Of a DNA stretch of 26,543 nucleotides, positions 8,145 through 17,355 are shown in pieces. The position numbers and the translations under genes are program-made. Under the pieces are notes generated by a model that worked only from the letters and a program-made list of their open reading frames with translations, was not told the DNA's origin and made no database searches. Location of the stretch: positions 1 through 26,543 of IMG/VR virus record IMGVR_UViG_3300042563_002276. One strand, 5' to 3'. Positions within the stretch are counted from its first letter, which is position 1; every line of letters starts with the position of its first letter. The stretch comes from a virus.

Positions 8145-9440
8145 TTATTTATATACGTTACCTAATGCAATTAAAGCATCTCTATTTGCCTTGTTTAAAA
8201 CATCAACTAATGGAGTTCCATTTAAAAAGTGTACATTTTTACCAACAACGCTCTCAATCGCACCTGCAATACTTTTAACATCAGTTGCAGCGTCTGCCGC
8301 TCTTTGTACTTTACCATATATGTTTTCTAGGCTAGGTACTCTACGGTTTACATATCTTGCAGCTTCGATTTTTGCCTCTTCAACTTTAGATTTTGCCATT
8401 CTTTTTAAATCACCTTCTGCTCTTTTACCGTAACCGTTAAGTTTTTCTTTAGCAGTATTCTTTAAGTTTTTAAGTTTACTACCAGCTTTCTGAGCTAATG
8501 GTATTTTTGAAGCCTGTTTAGGATCTGCCGGATTAATAGAATCTAATTTTTCTTGAGCTCCTGATACATCAGCTATAGAATCCTCATCCATTAATCTTCT
8601 ATCAATTTTTTGATATTCGTTTTCAGTATCACTAGTTGGAACCATGGTTCCAGACTTTTCTGAAACTGGATTATCTTTAATATCTTTTCTTGAAATAGCA
8701 GGTGATTGAAAAACAACACCATTTAAAGCTCGAGCATCTATTTTAAAAACTCTATTGTAATTAATAATAATCTCATTTGTCGCCATTTCCGGAGCTGCTG
8801 CACTTAAATCACTTAAAAACTTGTTTCCACTTGTCATATCAAATTCGCATAATCTTAAATCAAACATGAAAAATGGTTTAAGAGTTTCTCCAGCTATAAC
8901 GCCATCAGCAGAATTGTCATAAATACTTCTAACATCAGAGATGAAAACGTACATATTAAATTTTCTTAAATTAGGCGGTAAAACATAAGTCCATCTGCCT
9001 TCATCCCATACTGCCTTTCTATATAGTTGCATTAAACCTGCAATATTTAAGTTAATTGTTTCTAAACATCCAATTATTAATTTAGCATCTGCTCCACCGA
9101 AGAACGGGTTTTCTGGAGTAAATTGTAATAAACGATCAACACCACCTAGAGTTTGCCAATGCCAAGAAAGTTCCGAATTAATTTTATACAAAGCTTCTTT
9201 AAAAGCTATAAGAGAATCTAATTTATGTTGATATTTAGCAGGATCTGCTGGAAGTAAATGTTTCTTAATAAATCCTTCAGCTTCACCATTAAATAAAGGT
9301 GAATACAAATTCATATCAAATAATAAAGTAAACGACAAATATGTCGGATCCTGGTAAGAAGACATGTCTATTTTCGGAGTATCTCCCTTTTTAAGGAGTC
9401 CCGATTTTCTAAATGATTGTAATTCTAAGAATGCTGACAT
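8145..9440 (-). CDS. Putative baseplate hub / tail-tube cap protein
   Basis: The 431-residue product has a globular N-terminal part (1-225) with WTYVLPPNLRKFNMYVFISD near 150-170 and FFMFDLRLCEFDMTSG near 190-205. That LP-x-NLR...V...R then C-E-F pattern is reminiscent of tail-tube-fold initiator/cap proteins of T4-like phages (gp48/gp54), but I cannot establish homology by eye. Residues about 300-385 are Lys/Ala/Glu-rich and strongly helical (KLKNLKNTAKEKLNGYGKRA), probably a coiled coil. No enzyme motif or membrane segment is visible. It lies between the gp5-like and gp27-like hub genes, which makes a central baseplate position likely. Confidence 0.5.
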   Translation of the reverse strand: MSAFLELQSFRKSGLLKKGDTPKIDMSSYQDPTYLSFTLLFDMNLYSPLFNGEAEGFIKKHLLPADPAKYQHKLDSLIAFKEALYKINSELSWHWQTLGGVDRLLQFTPENPFFGGADAKLIIGCLETINLNIAGLMQLYRKAVWDEGRWTYVLPPNLRKFNMYVFISDVRSIYDNSADGVIAGETLKPFFMFDLRLCEFDMTSGNKFLSDLSAAAPEMATNEIIINYNRVFKIDARALNGVVFQSPAISRKDIKDNPVSEKSGTMVPTSDTENEYQKIDRRLMDEDSIADVSGAQEKLDSINPADPKQASKIPLAQKAGSKLKNLKNTAKEKLNGYGKRAEGDLKRMAKSKVEEAKIEAARYVNRRVPSLENIYGKVQRAADAATDVKSIAGAIESVVGKNVHFLNGTPLVDVLNKANRDALIALGNVYK

Positions 9441-9471
9441 GTTTTATATATTTGTTTTATTAAAGAAGCGA

Positions 9472-11676
9472 CTAATACATTTGCAATTCTGATGCTTCTT
9501 CAGTTTCTTCTAAAACGGTTTTATAATCGGTACCTTGTTTTCTACCTGTTACAGGACTATTATATTCAAGTGCTTCACTCTTCTTGGTAAATCTACCCTC
9601 GAATATTCCACTTTCAGTGGAGTTAACCACTTCCCATCTATATTGTTTTTTGTTAGATTCAGTAGCACCTTGTTTTAATATTTTACCAGGTAACCATTTA
9701 GCAAATGATAACTTAGTATTTTTAGTAAAAGTCTGATCTTTATATGTCAAAGTTACTTCGAGAGTATAGTTACCCTCTTTATCTTTAAAGGTATCTTTAG
9801 GAAGATCTAATGTCGTATTGTACTTCCATCCATAATTACCTGAAGCTACAGTATCTTCCATAGAAACCGAAGCATTAATTTCAGAAGTACTAGGTCCTAC
9901 AAATTTAACTTTGATTTTAGGAGTTTCTTTTACTAATGTTTTATCATTGGCTGTCCATTGGAATTTCAAACTATAATCTTTCCAAGATCCTAAACTGTTT
10001 GTAATAGCTTCTAGCATTTCAAAATTTAGATCAAATACAGGTTCTCCTAGTTTTTCTTCTGGAGTTGGTTCTGCTGGTTCCTCAGGAGCTGGTTCCGGGG
10101 CTGGATTTGGATCTGGTTCCGGAGCTGGCGCAGCAGGAGGAGATTGGTCGTCCATAACCTCTTCTTCAACTTGATTAAGCTTAGTTGGCCATTCTCTTCT
10201 AAGAAGAGTTACCTTCTGTTGAATACCTTTACCATTTTCATAATCATACATGTATTCAATATCTTCAATTATATAGAATCCACTATGAAATTCGTCCATT
10301 GCAATTTTATCACCACCATCAGATTCGATATCTTCGCCATAGTCTTCTCCCATCGTTGGAAATCCTTTTTCTTCTTTCTTTTCTTTAAGAGCGTTAAGAC
10401 GATCAACTTCAGATTTATTATGAGCTGTGATAAACACAGGAATCTTCATATATGGATATAAAGCAGGATTCATATTTTCTACCAAAACTTCTAATTTCAT
10501 TTTGCCACATTCAGCTAAATTCATTTTATTTTGTATAGCACCGAAGTAGTGATTTGGATTCATGTTACCATGAGTTTTATCAACATCCATTCTGCCAACA
10601 AATTTCTGTTTAACTTCCTCTTTGTATCTTGTTTTGTCAGATCTTCGACCCTTCATAGGTTCTTCAATATCTGACATTTTCTTGCTTGCTCTAGGTTCAA
10701 TATCAAAACTAAGCAATCCTTCTTCACTGTCGTTTTCAAAGTATTGTAGTTTCATTTTATAACCCATCTTAGCGGTCTTCTCTCCTGATTCATTTATAAT
10801 TTTAAAGTTACTAATAAATTGAGAAGACGATTGATACGATGGATGGTTAGTTAACATCAGAGTACCTTCAATTTCATTATTTTCGTCTCCATCTTCTGGA
10901 TTCTTATTAATGTTTTCTTGAAGCTTACTTAGATAACTAGCCTCTAAGTCATTGTTCGAATTAATGACTTTATTTAAGTCAACGTAGTTTAAATAATAAT
11001 ATGGATCAATTTTACCAACAACAAAGCTCTCATCGTCGATATAACCATGTTTAATAATATCAGTAATGAAAGTTATTTTTGGCATATATGCACAGAATCT
11101 AGCCATTTCATCGTCAGTTGAATCTATGTTTGTTGCAAAACCTAATTCTAATTCAGTTGCAATTTGTTCTAAGTGATCTAATGATGTTTTACGACCATAT
11201 CCCTTTGATTCTTCTGCTAATATCTTAGGTACCTTCATTCTACCAAAAATAGAATATTCTCCAGGGTATTGAGCTTGTGGATCAGCATCTTCACCTTCTG
11301 CCTGGTTACCACTACATCTAATAATATCAAAATCAATTCTAATATCTTTAAAAACTTTTTCTTGTCTAGCGGCTATTCTAAGACTGACAACATCACCATC
11401 TCTAGGAAGTGAATCTCCTCGAAAATGGCCTTGGCTGTCCATGAATTTTACATTGATTTCTGGTAAAAACTTTGAAATTGAAATATTACAAAAATGTAAA
11501 TCACTTTGATCCACATCTATATTATTAATTCTGATAGCAGGTGTAAGAGATCCGTTTTCTTTAGATATTTTCTTGCCTTCAGGATCTTCCTCTTTTCCAG
11601 AATCAAATACCATTGGATCCAACTTGATAGTTGGTTCTGTTATTACTAGTATATGTCTATCTAAATCGCTTGCCAT
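9472..11676 (-). CDS. gp27: Baseplate hub protein, T4 gp27-like, with extra C-terminal domain
   Basis: The 734-residue product is much longer than T4 gp27 (391 residues). The N-terminal 500 residues look like a gp27/VgrG hub: ISISKFLPEINVKFMDSQGH near 66-85, LRIAARQEKVFKDIRIDFDI near 98-117, and DHLEQIATELELGFATNIDS near 166-186, typical of this family. Residues about 510-542 are a Pro/Glu/Ala-rich linker (PAPEPDPNPAPEPAPEEPAE), encoded near 10054-10140. The remaining 190 residues form a probable Ig-like beta domain (KFQWTANDKTLVKETPKIKV; GNYTLEVTLTYKDQTFTK) and a short tail. The hub trimer normally links the tail tube to the spike. The linker and extra domain suggest an exposed appendage, perhaps for peptidoglycan or surface contact; that is inference. 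Confidence 0.72.
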   Translation of the reverse strand: MASDLDRHILVITEPTIKLDPMVFDSGKEEDPEGKKISKENGSLTPAIRINNIDVDQSDLHFCNISISKFLPEINVKFMDSQGHFRGDSLPRDGDVVSLRIAARQEKVFKDIRIDFDIIRCSGNQAEGEDADPQAQYPGEYSIFGRMKVPKILAEESKGYGRKTSLDHLEQIATELELGFATNIDSTDDEMARFCAYMPKITFITDIIKHGYIDDESFVVGKIDPYYYLNYVDLNKVINSNNDLEASYLSKLQENINKNPEDGDENNEIEGTLMLTNHPSYQSSSQFISNFKIINESGEKTAKMGYKMKLQYFENDSEEGLLSFDIEPRASKKMSDIEEPMKGRRSDKTRYKEEVKQKFVGRMDVDKTHGNMNPNHYFGAIQNKMNLAECGKMKLEVLVENMNPALYPYMKIPVFITAHNKSEVDRLNALKEKKEEKGFPTMGEDYGEDIESDGGDKIAMDEFHSGFYIIEDIEYMYDYENGKGIQQKVTLLRREWPTKLNQVEEEVMDDQSPPAAPAPEPDPNPAPEPAPEEPAEPTPEEKLGEPVFDLNFEMLEAITNSLGSWKDYSLKFQWTANDKTLVKETPKIKVKFVGPSTSEINASVSMEDTVASGNYGWKYNTTLDLPKDTFKDKEGNYTLEVTLTYKDQTFTKNTKLSFAKWLPGKILKQGATESNKKQYRWEVVNSTESGIFEGRFTKKSEALEYNSPVTGRKQGTDYKTVLEETEEASELQMY

Positions 11677-11684
11677 GTTTTAAA

Positions 11685-12314
11685 TTATTTCGTGTTATTT
11701 CCGCTAGCAATATCGCTTTTTCTATTAATCACATCTAATTTTTGTAATTCTCCAGGAAATGCGGTGTTAGAAGATAATCTTGCAGTTATTTTATCAGCAG
11801 TTGTCGGTAATACCGCACCTACTTTCGTGGTACCGTTTTCTATAATAACATTAGCTTCATCAGATTTAAGAACATTAGGTGGAAGTATTTCCTTTGCACC
11901 ATTAGATTTAGCCGAAGCCTTTCTTTGAAGATACTCTAATCTCTTTTGATCTTGGATCGGTAATCTTTTCGTATTTATAAATTTATCTCTAACGGCATTT
12001 GCTCCGGTTACGCTTATTCCTGGTTTTTTCCAACTTTTTAATAGAACGTCAGCAGGTGGAATGTATAACACATCACCTTCAGCAATCGCAAATGGATTTG
12101 ACATTCCATTAAATTTTAAAAGTTGATCTGAAAAAGCTCCGTCACCGTATACATTTAATGCTACTAGATCAATTCGACCTGCATAGTATTCATCTACGTA
12201 AAATGTTTCACGTATCGAAATGTTATCCTTAAATAACATTGTAGGTTCAGTCATGATGAGTCTTTCGTCACCAAACTCTTCCTGTGTTGTTTTTTTCTTT
12301 TCTAAAGTTTTCAT
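11685..12314 (-). CDS. gp53: LysM-like baseplate protein, probably T4 gp53-like
   Basis: The 209-residue product contains RIDLVALNVYGDGAFSDQLL then NPFAIAEGDVLYIP (residues 48-86). This D-x-[IV]A-x-x-x-YGD...N...I..GD.L.IP pattern is shared by the LysM-like fold of phage baseplate gp53 and related tail proteins that hold tube or wedge parts together. The N-terminus is charged, the C-terminus (100-209) is Lys/Ser/Ala-rich without clear domain. The start overlaps the stop of the upstream tube-like gene as TAATG, so translation of the two is likely coupled. T4 gp53 is 196 residues, close in size. It could alternatively be another small LysM tail protein. Confidence 0.62.
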   Translation of the reverse strand: MKTLEKKKTTQEEFGDERLIMTEPTMLFKDNISIRETFYVDEYYAGRIDLVALNVYGDGAFSDQLLKFNGMSNPFAIAEGDVLYIPPADVLLKSWKKPGISVTGANAVRDKFINTKRLPIQDQKRLEYLQRKASAKSNGAKEILPPNVLKSDEANVIIENGTTKVGAVLPTTADKITARLSSNTAFPGELQKLDVINRKSDIASGNNTK

Positions 12315-14248
12315 TAGTCGTTAGCAAATTTTCTAAATGCAATATCAAAAGGAGAACCAGGATTACCTTTACCTTCTACTGATTGTTTACTAGTACCGGT
12401 ACTATCGCCATATCCTGAAACCTCATGTAATTTATTAATATCTGCACCATCTTTCGGTTTCAAGTAGAATCTACCTCTACCTGCATTAAACATTGATTCA
12501 ATTTCAGATTTATCTCTAGGTCTACCTGGTTTTAATTTAATTTCAACTTCCATAGTTTCTGGGAAATCTTGAAGTCCTACACCATCTTTAAATGTGATTT
12601 TAGTATCTTGGAGACATAAATTACCCATAACAATCATAGGATTAAGAGGATTACCAACAGTAATATGCCATTGCCCAGTAGCTTCACCAGTTAATAATGC
12701 ATTTGCAACTTCACCACCTTGTGGAGAGTTAAATAAATCCATCAATGCACCACCTAATAAGTTACTTGTTAATTTAGATCCACCTAATCCATTTGCCTTA
12801 ATATCATCTACGATATTAGTAGCCATGCTAGAAAGTTGACCTAATACTGAAGTTAAGAATCCTTTATAATCTCCACTTCTTAATTTTGCAATATCTCCAA
12901 ATGGACGTCCAATTGAACCGCTTCCTAAATATCTAGTTTCTCCTCCCCAAAACGGTGCAGTAGAATAAGTCAATGCTAAAATATTAGCAAATTGATCCAT
13001 GAACATTACCTTTGGATTAGCACCCATTAAACCTTTCATTTCATATTGAAATTTAAGAGTAAATTCTTTGTCAAATGATAAACCTTTATCATCTCTAACA
13101 AGCATTGAAGCAATTTTATTAACAGGTCCAAATATGTGATTTGGGTATGTTCCTTTTAATGGATCAAATCCAGCACCATGAGCTTCCGCAGTTTTAACAT
13201 CGACACCATTCATACCTTGACCAGCTCCCATGAAAGCCTTACCAATTTTGTTACCCATTAAAGCCTTACCTAACTTACCTCCCGAATTCTCATTATTAGT
13301 AGACGTGATAGTCTGTACTTGAGCTTCTACTTCTTTCCATGTATATCCATAAGTTAAACTAAGAATTTCACTTAAGCTATTTCCAGTTTCTTCAGAAATC
13401 CAGGTTACTGCTCTAGCAATATCTGGACTTTTCGCATCTTGTTTCTTACCATCTTCACCAATAATAAAGGGTGTAATAATATCGTCTTCGACTGGAAAAG
13501 GAAATCTTCTAAGAGTTATTAAATAATTGTTTGGGATTTTACCACCATATTTACATAACGCAAAATCAGAATAATGATAACGATAACCTAAAGCTCCTTT
13601 TTCAGTTGTTTGTTGAATTATATTGCTTATCGTAGGTTCAATTAAAGTAGCAGGATCGATTAAATTATAATCAGCATGGGTTACTGCAGTACCTCTAACC
13701 TTACCATTAAGTGGAGTACCTCTATATTTAAATAAAGAGTATCTGTTAAATCCAGAATATGGAGCAGCGCCATCACTAACACCAGGTCCAGTTGGCGCCG
13801 GTTCCTGTTTAGCAGCAGCTGGTTTTTTAGTTTTACTAGTACTTTTTGATTTACCAGAACCTTTTGGTTTTGCAGGTGGTTTACCACCCTCTGCAGGTAA
13901 TTGAAATTCAAAACTAGGTTGAAACTGCGAATATGGTCGTCCATTTCCTGCAATTTCTGGAATTTCTTCTTTAAATTCTTGACCGATAAAACTAGAAGTT
14001 TTACCAAAATTTGTGATAGGTTCTAACGGACCAGTTTTATTATTTGACGATAATACATTATCCGGTTTATTATTTGAAGTAACTTCAGTTTTGGTTGGAT
14101 CAGATTTTTTAATAGAAGAATACTTTTTGCCCTTACCTTTACCGGAAGGCACTGATTTATTCTTAGGATCCTTCCCAAGATTATATGCAGAGTCGTACGC
14201 TGAATTTGCGCTATCTTTGATTGATGTTAAAAATGAACCTTCTGACAT
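12314..14248 (-). CDS. Tail-tube-fold baseplate protein, possibly gp48/gp54-like tube cap
   Basis: The 644-residue product starts with a low-complexity region (1-165) rich in Lys, Ser, Gly and Pro (GKGKGKKYSSIKKSDPTK; KPPAKPKGSGKSKSTSKTKK). The rest appears globular: NNYLITLRRFPFPVEDDI near 243-260, FTLKFQYEMKGLMG near 392-405, then near 530-600 WHITVGNPLNPMIVMGNLCL and DFPETMEVEIKLKPGRPRDK followed by SMFNAGRGRFYL. The W-x-[IV]-x-x-G-x-P...MGN...P..[LM].V.[LI]..GRPRD sequence is a pattern I associate with tube-cap and tube-initiator proteins of contractile tails. It is the first gene of the baseplate run, after a 74-bp AT-rich gap that may hold its promoter. Exact T4 counterpart uncertain. 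Confidence 0.5.
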   Translation of the reverse strand: MSEGSFLTSIKDSANSAYDSAYNLGKDPKNKSVPSGKGKGKKYSSIKKSDPTKTEVTSNNKPDNVLSSNNKTGPLEPITNFGKTSSFIGQEFKEEIPEIAGNGRPYSQFQPSFEFQLPAEGGKPPAKPKGSGKSKSTSKTKKPAAAKQEPAPTGPGVSDGAAPYSGFNRYSLFKYRGTPLNGKVRGTAVTHADYNLIDPATLIEPTISNIIQQTTEKGALGYRYHYSDFALCKYGGKIPNNYLITLRRFPFPVEDDIITPFIIGEDGKKQDAKSPDIARAVTWISEETGNSLSEILSLTYGYTWKEVEAQVQTITSTNNENSGGKLGKALMGNKIGKAFMGAGQGMNGVDVKTAEAHGAGFDPLKGTYPNHIFGPVNKIASMLVRDDKGLSFDKEFTLKFQYEMKGLMGANPKVMFMDQFANILALTYSTAPFWGGETRYLGSGSIGRPFGDIAKLRSGDYKGFLTSVLGQLSSMATNIVDDIKANGLGGSKLTSNLLGGALMDLFNSPQGGEVANALLTGEATGQWHITVGNPLNPMIVMGNLCLQDTKITFKDGVGLQDFPETMEVEIKLKPGRPRDKSEIESMFNAGRGRFYLKPKDGADINKLHEVSGYGDSTGTSKQSVEGKGNPGSPFDIAFRKFAND

Positions 14249-14322
14249 TTACACTTTATCTTTTTTTAGGCAGTAATTACCTATCTTATATATTCAATAT
14301 AAAAAATAAAGTATGGAAAAGC

Positions 14323-15060
14323 TTAGTAGTCCCAGAGCTCGGAATAATGGCATCTAATATAAGATGGTATATTTATTTGAATTCCAACCTTGTACTTTTT
14401 TCTGAATCTAGTATTGAAATCAACGTCTTCGCTGGTTTCTGTGGTATCTCTCCATTGAATGTCATCAACCTTTTTATGAATGAATAACCATGGAGCCATA
14501 GTCAACATTCCAGGTTTCATTGCACTGATAACCCATTCGCTATCAAGACCTTTTATGTTATAAGATTCTTGGTGATTTGTTGCATACATTGAAGGAGTAT
14601 CAGGCCAACGCGCAACTATATTATCATACCAAGATCCGTTTGTATAAAAATCTAGGTTTGGAGTTTTATTAAATTCCGTTACAATTAATTCGCAATGATT
14701 TGAAAGTAGGAAATCGTCAGAGTCCATGTATGTTATTAAGTCCCCATCTGCTAAAGTAACTCCAACCTGTCTAGGAACTCCACGATAGTATTTTCTACCA
14801 TCTACAAGTTCATACATATTTGGAATTCCTTTTTTATCTACGAATGCATATTTGATTTTAGGATCTGATTTGAATAGTTCAGCATAAGTCGCATGAACTA
14901 TCTCGCATCCGTCGCTGACAATAATCAATTCTATATTTTGATAGGTTTGATTCTTGAAACTAGAAACTGCTCTTATGAATTTATCAATTGAATTTGTTCG
15001 TGATCCAGGATAGTCTCCTAGATATGCTTGCATAATAATAGAAATCTTTGGCTGTAACAT
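14323..15060 (-). CDS. Glycosyltransferase family 2 (GT-A fold)
   Basis: The 245-residue product has the GT-A pattern: ISIIMQAYLG at 6-15 as the first strand, NIELIIVSDGC at 42-52, GDLITYMDSDDFLLSNH at 106-122 with the metal-binding DSD (113-115), and SEDVDFNTRFRKKYKVGI near 211-228, the acidic ED catalytic-base motif. No membrane segment is seen, so it should be cytoplasmic. It would transfer a sugar from a nucleotide sugar; the acceptor may be virion protein, modified phage DNA or host envelope glycan. Translation is likely coupled to the upstream gene by a TAATG overlap. It is followed by a 74-bp gap before the baseplate operon in coordinate order, that is, it is the last gene of the 17.98-14.32 kb unit. 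Confidence 0.85.
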   Translation of the reverse strand: MLQPKISIIMQAYLGDYPGSRTNSIDKFIRAVSSFKNQTYQNIELIIVSDGCEIVHATYAELFKSDPKIKYAFVDKKGIPNMYELVDGRKYYRGVPRQVGVTLADGDLITYMDSDDFLLSNHCELIVTEFNKTPNLDFYTNGSWYDNIVARWPDTPSMYATNHQESYNIKGLDSEWVISAMKPGMLTMAPWLFIHKKVDDIQWRDTTETSEDVDFNTRFRKKYKVGIQINIPSYIRCHYSELWDY

Positions 15061-15653
15061 TATCCCTTGTCTATTTTGTCTAATTCAACCGAATCAGGTC
15101 TATAGATTAATTTATCTAAATAATCTTTTTTATCTGGTGTGCGTTCGCCTAAGAACTTCTTAAGTGCTATCGTGAACTCGTCCTTCGTGTGATAGTAATA
15201 TTGTCCCTTCGAATAGGATGAACGGTTTGTGAGCTCGTACATCTCCTTGATATGTTTCTCAACAAAGAAGTCATGTAAATTAATAAACAACTCATTTAAT
15301 TCAACTCGGGTCTTAACACAGAAAATTGAATCAACTACAAACATGTAGCTTTCCCATTTTTCAGAAAGTAATCTTTCAAGATCGACAACAGTTCGGTACT
15401 CCTGTCTTTTTAAATTAATTTTAGTTTGTTTCCCGTCAAAGCCACCATCAAAGGTTAGCCCGAAGAAGTATCGTTTTAAGAAGTCAATATCATCTATGAG
15501 TTGATCGATTTTAAGCATATATCTTGGCATGCTCTCATCAAATTTAACATCATAAATAACTGCTCTTACTGGGAAAAGAATATTTGGAAATCTTTTGTTA
15601 GATAGTAGTGCGTAAATCTTTTCACCTTTAGTAAATAGTTTATGCTTTATCAT
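15060..15653 (-). CDS. Unknown 197-residue protein
   Basis: No family recognised. The product is charged and mixed alpha/beta, with a basic start (MIKHKLFTKGEKIYALLSNK), several aromatic-rich strands (RYFFGLTFDGGFDGKQTKIN) and a helical C-terminal half containing LFINLHDFFVEKHIKEMYEL. No signal peptide, membrane helix or catalytic motif is visible. It overlaps the unknown gene upstream by 14 nt and its stop overlaps the glycosyltransferase start, so the three genes form a tight translational unit. A role linked to the glycosyltransferase is possible but rests on position only. Confidence 0.65.
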   Translation of the reverse strand: MIKHKLFTKGEKIYALLSNKRFPNILFPVRAVIYDVKFDESMPRYMLKIDQLIDDIDFLKRYFFGLTFDGGFDGKQTKINLKRQEYRTVVDLERLLSEKWESYMFVVDSIFCVKTRVELNELFINLHDFFVEKHIKEMYELTNRSSYSKGQYYYHTKDEFTIALKKFLGERTPDKKDYLDKLIYRPDSVELDKIDKG

Positions 15654-16041
15654 TTTTTATGTACTTTACATTATCGAAATACTGCGTGATTTCAGGTCCG
15701 ACTTGATTTTCTGAAATAACCAGTAGGTTAAATTCAAATTCTCGGTAATATAAATCATCGATCGTTCCTTTTAAATTAGAAACGATCAATGATTCTAGGT
15801 TTTTGAATAAATAGAGGATATTCTGATCAGTGTGGAATATTAAAGAAGATTCAAGAGTTTTAAAAATATGAAGCCCTATCACAGACGAATTAGGCTCTTC
15901 TCCATAAGGACAAGATTTCGCTAATTTATTACCAATAGAATGATAGTCAATTATATTGGTATAATTTACTTCTAAATTATTAACATATCTAACGTAGTCT
16001 CTTCTATTTTCTGACCAAATACAATCTATTATCAAACTCAT
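15640..16041 (-). CDS. Unknown 133-residue protein
   Basis: No family recognised. The sequence begins MSLIIDCIWSENRRDYVRYV and shows alternating hydrophobic strands and helices (IIDYHSIGNKL; ESSLIFHTDQNILYLFKNLE; NLLVISENQVGPEITQYFDN), a pattern suggestive of a Rossmann-like alpha/beta fold, but no nucleotide-binding loop is present. Its start overlaps the upstream stop as ATGA (16038-16041), and its end overlaps the next gene by 14 nt. It is therefore part of the same coupled unit that ends with the glycosyltransferase. Confidence 0.62.
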   Translation of the reverse strand: MSLIIDCIWSENRRDYVRYVNNLEVNYTNIIDYHSIGNKLAKSCPYGEEPNSSVIGLHIFKTLESSLIFHTDQNILYLFKNLESLIVSNLKGTIDDLYYREFEFNLLVISENQVGPEITQYFDNVKYIKNDKA

Positions 16042-16364
16042 TTTTTATTCAATAAAGACTCGAGAAAAGAGATCTGCTTAGACAAATCTTTTATTCTTTT
16101 TTGAACATCATCTCTTGTAGGTTGATAATGTTCTCCCCAGTCTTTAATTATTTTTATTTGATCTGGTAATTTGGTTGAACCAAATTCCAAACCGCAATCT
16201 TCAGAAACGTCTAATAAGAATTTAATCTTATTATCGCTTGCGTCCTTAGATTCGAAATCATAAACAGTAACAGAGCTATATCCCTCTCCCGCTGCATTTG
16301 CGTTATCGTCTTCAAGAACTTTGATGACTCCGTTGTCTGCCAACTCTATAGTAATAGTCTGCAT
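16038..16364 (-). CDS. Unknown 108-residue acidic protein
   Basis: No family recognised. The first 70 residues are acidic and beta-rich (MQTITIELADNGVIKVLEDD), while residues 85-108 form a likely coiled coil (VQKRIKDLSKQISFLESLLN) that may support dimerisation. There is no signal peptide or membrane segment. The stop codon overlaps the start of the next gene (ATGA). The leader before the ATG is A/T-rich with no Shine-Dalgarno sequence. Confidence 0.65.
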   Translation of the reverse strand: MQTITIELADNGVIKVLEDDNANAAGEGYSSVTVYDFESKDASDNKIKFLLDVSEDCGLEFGSTKLPDQIKIIKDWGEHYQPTRDDVQKRIKDLSKQISFLESLLNKK

Positions 16365-16373
16365 ATTTATAAT

Positions 16374-16748
16374 TTAGTTACGAGCCGATCTTAATTGACT
16401 AGCTCGTTTGCTTAATTCTCTAGATTTTTTCTTGTCTTCTCTGTAAGAATCTTTACTCTTAACAGCCATTAAAACCCATGACTCTTCTAGTAAAGCTATT
16501 TCAGCTTCATTATACCCTAGTTCTGCCCATAATTCTTTTTGACGATCTAATCTAATTTGAAGTGCGTGTTCTGCTGCATCTCGTGCCGCATTTTCATTTT
16601 GTTCGTGGATCTTTTTACCATCCTCTTTAGTTTTCTCATACCATGCGTCGGTCTGCGGCGAACCGTATCCAAACATGTTTTTAGCTTTTAAAAATCCAGC
16701 CTGCTTATACATAGCTCGGCGTTCTCTTCTGTTAGGTGTGTTATTCAT
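16374..16748 (-). CDS. Unknown 124-residue highly charged helical protein
   Basis: No family recognised. The product is basic at both ends (NRRERRAMYKQAGFLKAKNM; REDKKKSRELSKRASQLRSA) and helical throughout, with many Arg, Lys, Glu and Ala residues. Such composition is common in phage small virion or nucleic-acid-associated proteins, but nothing specific can be claimed. It overlaps the upstream gene by 8 nt (16741-16748), consistent with coupled translation. Confidence 0.65.
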   Translation of the reverse strand: MNNTPNRRERRAMYKQAGFLKAKNMFGYGSPQTDAWYEKTKEDGKKIHEQNENAARDAAEHALQIRLDRQKELWAELGYNEAEIALLEESWVLMAVKSKDSYREDKKKSRELSKRASQLRSARN

Positions 16749-17355
16749 AATATTTGTTTAAAAATTCAGTAACTTGTTCAGTAATATAGTTTTGAAGTTT
16801 ATGTATCTCAATCTGAGAAGCGACCACGTTTGAAATAGTTTTAATCATTTCCTCTTTAGTATCGTCTCCATTTTCTAATAACATTTCAAAAACTTCTTGT
16901 TTTGGTAAATTAATACCTACTCCGATATTTATAGTTTCTACATTTTTAGAAGATAACTTTATAATCAATTTTTGTAAAGGAGTACTTTCAGGTTCTACAG
17001 ATTTTTCGATTATAGGTTCTGATTTTTGAACGGGCTTACTCGCTAAGATAGGTTCTCCAGATGGAACGCTATTAAAACTAGGAAAGGGTGGATAGTTAAT
17101 GTCATATACCTCTTCTAAAAAATCAAATTTGATTTCTTTATAAGCTCTAGATCCGTCAGTAAAATAAAAGAATTCATCGTCTTCCGATTTAACCTCTACT
17201 ATTTTACCAAAATCATCTCCTTTTTTCCATTGAAATATCTTCTTTTCAACCGGCTTAACCGCTTCTTGGATCGCTTCTTGTGTTTCTTCTACCATTTTAT
17301 TTTCTTTAAATAAAGATTTAATTTTAGATACTATGGAATTCTTTTTCAGACTCAT
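16741..17355 (-). CDS. Unknown 204-residue protein with Pro/Ser-rich middle
   Basis: No family recognised. The N-terminus is an amphipathic basic helix (SLKKNSIVSKIKSLFKENK), followed by a Glu-rich stretch, a beta-rich SH3-like piece (WKKGDDFGKIVEVKSEDDEF), a Pro/Ser/Glu linker (about 90-125) and a helical C-terminus. The chosen ATG at 17355 overlaps the upstream gene by 32 nt. An internal ATG at 17295 (MVEETQEAI) has a better A-rich leader and would remove the overlap, giving 184 residues; I keep the longer form but the start is uncertain. Confidence 0.6.
   Translation of the reverse strand: MSLKKNSIVSKIKSLFKENKMVEETQEAIQEAVKPVEKKIFQWKKGDDFGKIVEVKSEDDEFFYFTDGSRAYKEIKFDFLEEVYDINYPPFPSFNSVPSGEPILASKPVQKSEPIIEKSVEPESTPLQKLIIKLSSKNVETINIGVGINLPKQEVFEMLLENGDDTKEEMIKTISNVVASQIEIHKLQNYITEQVTEFLNKYYE

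Noticed and set aside
8086-8433. 115-codon plus-strand open frame
   Set aside because: Antisense to the clear gp5-like and tube/hub genes; composition is that of a shadow frame.
13681-14007. 108-codon minus-strand frame within the tube-like gene
   Set aside because: Alternate frame of a low-complexity Lys/Gly/Pro coding region; Leu/Val-rich translation with no neighbours' start context.
14249-14322. Possible late promoter in the gap before the tube-like gene
   Set aside because: AT-rich with TATA-like strings, but no clear match to the T4 late TATAAATA box or to the repeated motif, so it is not called.
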